5,424 nt of DNA, taken from Bacteroidota bacterium. GTDB lineage: Bacteria; Bacteroidota; Bacteroidia; Bacteroidales; GCA-2748055. Of this stretch, positions 1-5,424 are shown in pieces; position 1 is the stretch's first letter; each line of letters opens with the position of its first letter. The position numbers were made by a program, and so were the translations under genes. The notes under the pieces were generated by a model that was not told the DNA's origin, did no database searches, and worked only from the letters and a program-made list of their open reading frames with translations. Location of the stretch: NCBI GenBank assembly GCA_030642565.1, contig DAOWNM010000195.1:1-5424 (forward strand). The letters are read 5' to 3'.

Positions 1-1500
1 ATGAAAAAACCTAAATTAAGTTTTTGGCAAATATGGAACATGAGTTTCGGATTCCTTGGGATCCAGTTCGGATTTGCCCTGCAAAATGGAAATGTTAGCC
101 GGATCTTTCAGACCCTGGGAGCGGAAATTGACCAAATCCCTATCCTGTGGATTGCGGCGCCGGTAACGGGTTTAATCATTCAGCCCATTATCGGGTATAT
201 GAGTGATAAGACTTGGGGGAGGCTGGGGCGCAGGCGTCCCTTTTTCCTTGTGGGGGCCATTCTCGCTTCCATTGCCCTGATCCTGATGCCCAATTCACCG
301 GGACTCTGGATCGCGGTAGGAATGCTCTGGATCATGGATGCCTCCATCAACATTACCATGGAACCCTTCCGGGCTTTTGTGGGAGATATGCTGCCAAATG
401 AGCAGCGAACCAAGGGCTTTACCATGCAGAGTTTTTTTATCGGTATCGGTGCTTTTGTCGCCTCCTGGCTTCCGTATATGCTTTCAGAATGGTTCAATAT
501 ATCCAATACTGCTCCTGAGGGTCAGATTCCTCAGACAGTACGACTCTCCTTCTACCTGGGAGGCGCGGTATTCTTTCTGGCGGTGTTGTGGACCGTGTTT
601 CGGACCAAGGAGTATTCGCCTGAGGAACTTAAAAGTTTTGCAGAAGAGTCAGAGGTGGATGAAAAGAGATATGATGAATCGCCCGAACCGCTTCAGAAAT
701 ACCTGCGCAGAGGGATCATATGGACGCTGGTGGGCATTCTGTTTGCCCTGCCGGTATACTATTTAAAACTGGAGAAGGAGTTGTACATTTTATCAGGAGG
801 TTTGGCGCTTTTCGGTATCCTTCAGCTGGTGACCGCAAGCCTGGTGAGCAGACAAAATTTTAAAAACGGTCTGGTAAGCATTATTACCGATCTCTACCGC
901 ATGCCCACGACCATGAAACAGCTGGCCATTGTCCAGTTCTTTTCATGGTTCGCACTTTTTAGTATGTGGATATACACCACACCGGCGGTTACCATGCATA
1001 TGTATCATACTGCCGATACCACCACGGAGGCTTATAACGAAGGGGCCAACCTGGTGAGCGGGATGTTTGGCTGGTACAACCTCTTTGCTGCTGCATTTGG
1101 CCTGGTGCTGCTGCCTTTTTTAGCCAAACTGACTAACCGAAAGATAACCCACGCTATAGCACTTGTTGTGGGTGGGCTGGGGCTTGCCTCCTTTATGATC
1201 CTGAACAATCCGCAACATATGATTTTTTCCATGATTGGGATCGGTCTGGCATGGGCCAGTATACTGGCCATGCCCTATGCCATCCTCACCGGGTCGTTGC
1301 CGTCGCATAAAATGGGGGTCTATATGGGCATCTTCAACTTCTTTATTGTGATTCCACAGATCCTGGCCGCAACCATCCTGGGGTTTATGGTTAAAACATT
1401 GTTTGGTGGTAACAGTATGTATGCACTGTTAACCGGAGGGATCTCCATGCTGGTGGCCGCGGTGCTGATTATGTTTGTAAAGGATGTGCATGACAAATAG
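1..1500 (+). CDS. MFS sugar transporter, GPH/SLC45-like (probable maltose importer)
   Basis: This is a 499-residue integral inner-membrane protein, predicted to import a disaccharide, most likely maltose, by cation symport. The strongest motif is an MFS motif A between the second and third helices, GYMSDKTWGRLGRRRP at residues 65-80. The GRLGRRRP form is typical of SLC45/GPH-like sugar carriers. Hydrophobic segments lie near 10-30, 46-66, 80-97, 101-119, 142-162, 183-202, 237-255, 261-281, 307-326, 354-375, 382-402, 406-430, 438-463 and 473-493. That is 14 rather than the usual 12, with the extra pair (237-281) after a charged central loop (203-236). There is no cleavable signal peptide; the N-terminus MKKPKLSFWQIWNMSFGFLG runs straight into helix 1, as in family members, which supports the ATG at the window edge as the start. 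Its promoter would lie outside the window. The GH65 gene starts 14 bp after the stop, so the two are probably cotranscribed, and maltose specificity is inferred from that neighbour. The family call is firm; the substrate is not proven. Confidence 0.9.
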   Translation: MKKPKLSFWQIWNMSFGFLGIQFGFALQNGNVSRIFQTLGAEIDQIPILWIAAPVTGLIIQPIIGYMSDKTWGRLGRRRPFFLVGAILASIALILMPNSPGLWIAVGMLWIMDASINITMEPFRAFVGDMLPNEQRTKGFTMQSFFIGIGAFVASWLPYMLSEWFNISNTAPEGQIPQTVRLSFYLGGAVFFLAVLWTVFRTKEYSPEELKSFAEESEVDEKRYDESPEPLQKYLRRGIIWTLVGILFALPVYYLKLEKELYILSGGLALFGILQLVTASLVSRQNFKNGLVSIITDLYRMPTTMKQLAIVQFFSWFALFSMWIYTTPAVTMHMYHTADTTTEAYNEGANLVSGMFGWYNLFAAAFGLVLLPFLAKLTNRKITHAIALVVGGLGLASFMILNNPQHMIFSMIGIGLAWASILAMPYAILTGSLPSHKMGVYMGIFNFFIVIPQILAATILGFMVKTLFGGNSMYALLTGGISMLVAAVLIMFVKDVHDK

Positions 1501-1514
1501 ATAATCAGAGAGCC

Positions 1515-3821
1515 ATGAGAGGATATTACAAAGCAGATCCATGGAGCATTGTCGAGGAGGGATTTGATCCTTCCATGCATATGGCTTCAGAGAGCATCTT
1601 CAGCCTGGGCAATGGCCGGATGGGTCATCGTGCCAATTTTGAAGAACACTATTCGGGCGAAACACTTCAGGGAACCTATCTGGCCGGGGTTTACTATCCC
1701 GATAAAACCAAGGTGGGATGGTGGAAAAACGGCTACCCTGACTATTTTGCCAAGGTGCTCAACGCACCCAACTGGATCGGGATCGATATAGAGATTAATG
1801 GCGAGCAGCTGGATCTTCATCAGAATGAGCCATTGGAGTTCAGGCGTGAACTGAATATGCAGCAGGGGTACCTGGAACGCTCCTTTGCACTCTATATCGG
1901 AGAAGGGAGGCTGGAGATCTCCTCCCGCAGGTTCCTTAGTATGAAGCGTGACGAGATCGGGGCGATCCGCTATGCCCTCCGGTCGGTCGATTTCTCAGGT
2001 GAAGTCTCATTCACCCCGTTTATTGATGGCAATGTGGTCAATCAGGATTCCAACTACGATGAGAAATTCTGGGAGATGGAAGAGACCGGTGCAGGTAAAG
2101 GAACCGGCTATCTGGTGGCACGTACCCGTAAAAACGGCTTTGTCTCCTGTATGACCATGGGGTACAACTTGTGGCGGAACGGTTCGGCTATTGAGGTGGA
2201 ACCGGAGACGGAGAAGCGGGATGATTATGTATCGAACCGGGTCACAGCAAAATTGGGTATCGGCGAGGAGTTGATCCTCTATAAATATGTTTCGGTGCTT
2301 ACCTCCATGAACCATGCACCCGAAGAGATGGTACCGGCTGGCAGGAAGATGCTTGCAGAGGCAATGGAGACCGGGTTTGATCTCCTTTTTGCTGAGCATA
2401 CCGGGATATGGGAAGAGAAGTGGGCTCATTCGGATATTATTATTGATGGTGATACGGCGGCCCAGCAGGGAATCCGTTTTAATATTTTCCAGCTCAACCA
2501 GACCTATACCGGGAAGGATGAGCGGCTCAATATTGGTCCTAAAGGTTTTACCGGGGAGAAGTACGGGGGAAGTACCTACTGGGATACAGAAGCCTATATG
2601 ATCCCCTTCTACCTGAGTACCGCCAGAGAAGAGGTAGCGCGAAATCTTTTAATTTACAGGTATAAGCATCTGGGGAAAGCCATTGAAAATGCAGAGAAAC
2701 TTGGGTTTACCGGTGGAGCGGCCCTCTACCCCATGGTGACCATGAATGGTGAGGAGTGCCATAACGAGTGGGAGATCACCTTCGAAGAGATACACCGGAA
2801 CGGGGCCATTGCCTATGCCATCTATAATTACACCAGGTATACCGGCGACAGGCAATACCTGGCCGGGTATGGACTGGAAGTGCTGATTGCCATCTCACGG
2901 TTCTGGCGGCAGCGGGTCAACTGGTCTGATGAAAAGGGGAAATATGTGATGCTGGGGGTGACCGGACCCAATGAGTACGAGAACAATGTGAACAACAACT
3001 GGTACACCAACAAAATGGCCGCCTGGACCATCTCCTATACCATGGAGTCGCTGGATCGGTTGGCAAAAGAGGATCCAGGGGCTTTCAAGCACATGATTGG
3101 TAAGACCTCTTTTGATTTGAAAGAGGAGATTGCAGCATGGAGGGAGATTGTTGAGAAGCTCCATTTCCCATACGAAGAGAATAAGCGCGTCTTCCTGCAG
3201 CAGGATGGTTTTATGGATAAGGAGCAGATAATGGCGGCGGATCTGGATCCGGCTCAAAGACCCATCAACCAACACTGGTCGTGGGACCGCATTTTGCGTT
3301 CATGCTTTATCAAGCAGGCCGATGTGCTCCAGGGAATCTTCGTTTTTGAGGATGAGTTTGATCTGGAAACCATTGAGCGGCATTTCGATTTTTATGAACC
3401 CCGCACGGTGCATGAATCCTCCCTCTCGCCTTGTGTCCACTCTATTCTGGCTGCCCGCATCGGGCGGTCCGACAAAGCGTATGAGATGTACCTGCGCACA
3501 TCGCGTCTCGACCTGGACGACTACAACCATGAGGTGGATGAGGGGCTCCATATTACCAGTATGGGAGGTACCTGGATGTCGGTGATCTACGGTTTTGGCG
3601 GAATGACGGTCCGGGAGGGTCTGCTCAGCTTTGAACCCCACCTGCCGGCCAACTGGAAGGCGCTCTCCTTTAAAATTCTCTACCGTGGCCGTACCCTGCT
3701 GGTGAATATTGATAAGGAGAGGGTGACTATTGAAAACCTTGCGGGTGAAGGTGTGGACCTCTTCCTGGCGGGATCTCAGGTGCACCTGGAGAAATCGGGA
3801 TCGGTGGTTGCAAAACTATGA
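1515..3821 (+). CDS. Glycoside hydrolase family 65 phosphorylase, probable maltose phosphorylase
   Basis: This is a complete 768-residue GH65 enzyme, the normal length for the family. It is predicted to act in the cytoplasm, splitting maltose with inorganic phosphate, with inversion, into D-glucose and beta-D-glucose 1-phosphate. Domain order: N-terminal beta-sandwich (about 1-270), helical linker (about 275-320), (alpha/alpha)6 barrel (about 325-700) and a small C-terminal beta domain (about 705-768). The block GVTGPNEYENNVNNNWYTN (481-499) carries the predicted general acid Glu487. The loop HNEWEITFEEIHRNG (416-430) is of the type found in maltose phosphorylases, where this loop helps set specificity. 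Further family blocks are KQADVLQG (600-607), TVHESSLSP (631-639) and NHEVDEGLHITSMGG (671-685). The absence of a signal peptide fits an intracellular phosphorylase fed by the upstream transporter. The start is the ATG 14 bp after the transporter stop; upstream sequence (agagagcc) gives only a weak ribosome-binding match. Kojibiose, trehalose or nigerose phosphorylase are the alternatives; the blocks favour maltose. Confidence 0.92.
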   Translation: MRGYYKADPWSIVEEGFDPSMHMASESIFSLGNGRMGHRANFEEHYSGETLQGTYLAGVYYPDKTKVGWWKNGYPDYFAKVLNAPNWIGIDIEINGEQLDLHQNEPLEFRRELNMQQGYLERSFALYIGEGRLEISSRRFLSMKRDEIGAIRYALRSVDFSGEVSFTPFIDGNVVNQDSNYDEKFWEMEETGAGKGTGYLVARTRKNGFVSCMTMGYNLWRNGSAIEVEPETEKRDDYVSNRVTAKLGIGEELILYKYVSVLTSMNHAPEEMVPAGRKMLAEAMETGFDLLFAEHTGIWEEKWAHSDIIIDGDTAAQQGIRFNIFQLNQTYTGKDERLNIGPKGFTGEKYGGSTYWDTEAYMIPFYLSTAREEVARNLLIYRYKHLGKAIENAEKLGFTGGAALYPMVTMNGEECHNEWEITFEEIHRNGAIAYAIYNYTRYTGDRQYLAGYGLEVLIAISRFWRQRVNWSDEKGKYVMLGVTGPNEYENNVNNNWYTNKMAAWTISYTMESLDRLAKEDPGAFKHMIGKTSFDLKEEIAAWREIVEKLHFPYEENKRVFLQQDGFMDKEQIMAADLDPAQRPINQHWSWDRILRSCFIKQADVLQGIFVFEDEFDLETIERHFDFYEPRTVHESSLSPCVHSILAARIGRSDKAYEMYLRTSRLDLDDYNHEVDEGLHITSMGGTWMSVIYGFGGMTVREGLLSFEPHLPANWKALSFKILYRGRTLLVNIDKERVTIENLAGEGVDLFLAGSQVHLEKSGSVVAKL

Positions 3822-3836
3822 AAACCAATGAGGGTT

Positions 3837-4463
3837 CTACAGGTCAAAACCGAGGTTCATAAGGTTTGTTCGCTCATGGATATGGATGGCCTGGAATCCC
3901 AGTTGCTGCGCTGCCTTAATGTTATGGATATTGTCGTCAAGGAAAAGGGTCTCTTCCGGTTTAATGGCAGCATCATTGATCACATACTTCCACGCTTCGT
4001 GGTCGGGTTTGTGCCAGCCAATCTCATGGGAGTAATATATCTTTTTAAATACCCGGTATACTGATTCTCCTGTCATATCGAGATACATCTTTTCAAACAC
4101 CTTCACATGCAGACCCGAAGTATTGCTGAGCATATAAAGATTGTAACGTTTTGAGAGCACCTTTAGCAGCACTGCTCTCTCCTCCGGAATGCGCACCAAC
4201 ATAGCGTTCCATGCTTCATCAAAAGCGTTATCGGTCATTTCGACGTCAGCGGTTTTCCTGATCTGGTTCCGGAACTCTTCAGTATCCAGCTTCCCCGTTT
4301 CATATTTAAAATAAAGGTCAGTGGTCATGGAGTAGGGAAATTGCATCAACTCGGCCGGGAATCCAAGTTCATAAAACCGTTTCAGAGTCGCCTGAACATT
4401 GATATCAAGAATTACTCCGCCCAGGTCGAACAGGATGTTTCTAATTTTCGGTGGTTGTGCCAT
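3837..4463 (-). CDS. HAD-superfamily hydrolase, YihX-like sugar-phosphate phosphatase candidate
   Basis: A 208-residue cytoplasmic HAD hydrolase with all four motifs. Motif I is ILFDLGGVILD (10-20) with nucleophile Asp13; motif II is MLSNTS (111-116) with Ser113; motif III is HKPD (151-154) with Lys152; motif IV is FLDDN (174-178) with Asp176/Asp177. The region between motifs I and II (about 20-100) is a helical cap of subclass I. Gly15 stands where many HAD phosphatases have the second Asp of DxD. The same DLG form occurs in the YihX group, known for alpha-D-glucose-1-phosphate phosphatase activity, so activity is not excluded. Beta-phosphoglucomutases normally carry a DxDGV motif, so this is probably not the missing beta-PGM. 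I chose the ATG at 4463 (MAQPPKIRN) over an in-frame ATG at 4535, because the longer form would add 24 non-conserved residues, overlap the divergent mtnA start, and begin upstream of a good -7 promoter element. The gene ends 15 bp from the converging GH65 gene. The substrate is unknown. Confidence 0.85.
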   Translation of the reverse strand: MAQPPKIRNILFDLGGVILDINVQATLKRFYELGFPAELMQFPYSMTTDLYFKYETGKLDTEEFRNQIRKTADVEMTDNAFDEAWNAMLVRIPEERAVLLKVLSKRYNLYMLSNTSGLHVKVFEKMYLDMTGESVYRVFKKIYYSHEIGWHKPDHEAWKYVINDAAIKPEETLFLDDNIHNIKAAQQLGFQAIHIHERTNLMNLGFDL

Positions 4464-4471
4464 CCATTTTG

Positions 4472-4479
4472 TATATTCG
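4472..4479 (+). promoter_or_regulatory. Possible degenerate -7 element for mtnA
   Basis: TATATTCG on the plus strand differs by one base from TAnnTTTG and would put a transcript start about 30 nt before the mtnA ATG at 4515. The only upstream TTG (4455-4457) is closer than the usual -33 spacing. It is the best candidate seen in the gap, but tentative. Confidence 0.22.
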
Positions 4480-4487
4480 TAATGAGC

Positions 4488-4495
4488 CAAAGATA
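4488..4495 (-). promoter_or_regulatory. Bacteroidota-type -7 promoter element for the HAD gene
   Basis: Read on the minus strand this is TATCTTTG, an exact match to the TAnnTTTG -7 consensus recognised by the Bacteroidota primary sigma factor. It would place the transcript start near 4480-4484 and give an A-rich leader of roughly 17-21 nt before the ATG at 4463. No clear TTG -33 element is seen at the usual distance, so the upstream half is weak. The position supports the shorter HAD start. An eight-base motif can occur by chance, but its placement in a 51-bp intergenic gap favours it being real. Confidence 0.5.
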
Positions 4496-4514
4496 GAAGA
4501 AAAACAGAATAGCC

Positions 4515-5424
4515 ATGCGTATCCACGGAACTCATTACCGAACCATATGGATAGAAGAGGATCCCGGGGTTGTAAATGTGATTGACCAGCGGTTTCTTCC
4601 ATTTGAATTTCGCATCCTTGAATTGAAAAGTGCAAAAGATGCTTATGATGCCATTGCCGGCATGGCTGTGCGAGGTGCACCGCTGATCGGGGTAACAGCA
4701 GCTTTCGGGCTCTACCTGGCTGCATTTCGAAGTGATTCAAAAAACTGGTGTGAAGAGGTGCAAGAGGCAGCTGAAAAACTTGTTTCAGCCAGGCCCACGG
4801 CGGTAAACTTGAAGTATGCGGTTGATCTGATGATGGAAAAAGTAACATGTGCCGGTTCGCGGGAGTCTATAATTAAGGAGCTTTTCCACCTCTCTATTTG
4901 CTTTACCGAAGATGAGGTGATTCGCAGCAAAAAGATTGGGGAGCATGGCCTGTCTCTGATCAGGGAGATTTACGAAAAAACCTCCTGTCCGGTCAATATT
5001 CTGACCCATTGCAATGCCGGATGGCTGGCCTGTGTCGATTATGGTACCGCCACGGCACCAATCTACCTGGCCCACGAACAAGGAATACCGGTGCATGTAT
5101 GGGTGGATGAGACCCGGCCCCGAAACCAGGGTGCCCGGTTGACCGCTTATGAACTGGGTGAACATGGCGTTCCCCATACGGTGATCGTGGACAGTGCGGG
5201 GGGATACCTGATGCAGCAGGGGGAGGTTGACCTGGTGATTGTGGGAAGCGACCGGACCACCCGGACCGGTGATGTGGTCAATAAGATAGGCACCTACCTG
5301 AAAGCACTTGCTGCAAAAGATAATGGGATCCCCTTCTATGTGGCACTGCCCTCCTCCTCCATCGATTTTAACCTGGTAGATGGCATGCAGATCGAGATTG
5401 AAAACAGGGATCAGGAGGAGGTGA
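4515..5424 (+). CDS. mtnA: S-methyl-5-thioribose-1-phosphate isomerase (aIF-2B/MtnA family), 3'-truncated by window edge
   Basis: The first 303 codons of an MtnA-type aldose-ketose isomerase are present. The family is usually about 340-370 residues, so some 40-70 C-terminal residues lie beyond the edge. MtnA converts 5-methylthioribose 1-phosphate to 5-methylthioribulose 1-phosphate in methionine salvage; relatives also act on 5-deoxyribose 1-phosphate. Visible family blocks are VIDQRFLP (22-29), MAVRGAPLIG (50-59), ARPTAVNL (92-99), THCNAGWLA (164-172) with predicted catalytic Cys166, DETRPRNQGARLTAYEL (198-214), VGSDRTTRTGD (243-253) with predicted catalytic Asp246, and NKIGTYLKALAA (256-267). 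The HCNAGWLA and NKIGTYLKA wording resembles the MtnA subgroup with GT/GSDRTT motifs rather than the GADRIAANGD form of Bacillus. The ATG at 4515 is the only in-frame ATG after the stop at 4494-4496. No strong Shine-Dalgarno sequence precedes it; agaaga at 4495-4500 is purine-rich but distant. The gene is divergent from the HAD gene across 51 bp. The family is certain; methionine salvage as its role is inferred, since no other pathway gene is visible. Confidence 0.92.
   Translation, partial: MRIHGTHYRTIWIEEDPGVVNVIDQRFLPFEFRILELKSAKDAYDAIAGMAVRGAPLIGVTAAFGLYLAAFRSDSKNWCEEVQEAAEKLVSARPTAVNLKYAVDLMMEKVTCAGSRESIIKELFHLSICFTEDEVIRSKKIGEHGLSLIREIYEKTSCPVNILTHCNAGWLACVDYGTATAPIYLAHEQGIPVHVWVDETRPRNQGARLTAYELGEHGVPHTVIVDSAGGYLMQQGEVDLVIVGSDRTTRTGDVVNKIGTYLKALAAKDNGIPFYVALPSSSIDFNLVDGMQIEIENRDQEEV

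Noticed and set aside
338..766. 142-codon plus-strand frame inside the transporter gene
   Set aside because: Out-of-frame translation rich in Arg, Cys and Pro without a domain; the transporter frame is clearly the coding one.
2007..2429. 140-codon open frame antisense to the GH65 N-terminal domain
   Set aside because: Low-complexity, Cys/His/Pro-scattered translation without a family; a shadow of the real gene.
3300..3785. 161-codon open frame antisense to the GH65 gene
   Set aside because: Its translation has no recognisable domain and it lies wholly opposite conserved GH65 catalytic-domain codons.
3845..3868. Imperfect hairpin (caaaacc ... ggtttg) near the converging gene ends, as a possible terminator
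   Set aside because: The stem is short with a bulge, there is no T-run on either strand, and it lies within the HAD C-terminal codons.
4441..4467. Tiny minus-strand frame (MDGTTTEN) starting 4 nt before the HAD ATG, out of frame
   Set aside because: Eight codons with no ribosome-binding site; such a frame is easily formed by chance where ATGGATGG occurs.
4464..4535. Longer HAD reading frame starting at 4535 (24 extra residues)
   Set aside because: The extension is not HAD-like, overlaps the first codons of mtnA, and starts upstream of the likely promoter element; the ATG at 4463 fits the family N-terminus.
4785..5177. 130-codon frame antisense to mtnA
   Set aside because: Lies opposite the conserved MtnA active-site blocks and has no recognisable domain.
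5250..5270. Near-repeat of ccggacc in mtnA
   Set aside because: It follows from the codons of the conserved DRTTRTG motif and there are only two copies.
5416..5424. AGGAGGTGA-like Shine-Dalgarno match at the window end
   Set aside because: It encodes part of the conserved acidic E-E-V region of MtnA in frame, and the gene should continue 40-70 codons further, so it is coding sequence.

Overview
The window looks like ordinary chromosomal DNA from a Bacteroidota-type bacterium, probably a free-living or gut relative of Bacteroidales/Marinilabiliales. The assignment is inferred from three things: an SLC45-like MFS sugar transporter directly upstream of a GH65 phosphorylase, starts that lack strong Shine-Dalgarno sequences, and a TAnnTTTG-type -7 promoter element (TATCTTTG) before one gene. 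No rRNA, tRNA, CRISPR array, insertion sequence or phage gene was seen. Coding density is very high, and the longest gap between genes is 51 bp.

Left half (1-3821, plus strand): a two-gene transcription unit. An MFS transporter of the GPH/SLC45-like sugar group is followed 14 bp later by a complete GH65 enzyme that matches maltose phosphorylase in its catalytic and specificity blocks. Together they would import maltose and split it with phosphate into glucose and beta-D-glucose 1-phosphate. The beta-phosphoglucomutase needed to use the second product is not in the window.

Right half (3837-5424): a HAD-superfamily phosphatase-like gene on the minus strand ends 15 bp from the end of the GH65 gene (tail to tail). 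Divergent from it, across a 51-bp promoter region, is an mtnA-type gene (S-methyl-5-thioribose-1-phosphate isomerase) on the plus strand. It runs off the right edge after 303 codons and lacks its C-terminus.

The genes form two functional blocks: maltose phosphorolysis on the left, and nucleoside/methionine-salvage or other sugar-phosphate handling on the right. The HAD protein could serve either block or neither. I found no convincing sign of a previously undescribed system. The points worth a second look are the missing beta-PGM next to the phosphorylase, the role of the HAD enzyme, the compact divergent promoter, and the extra hydrophobic pair in the transporter.
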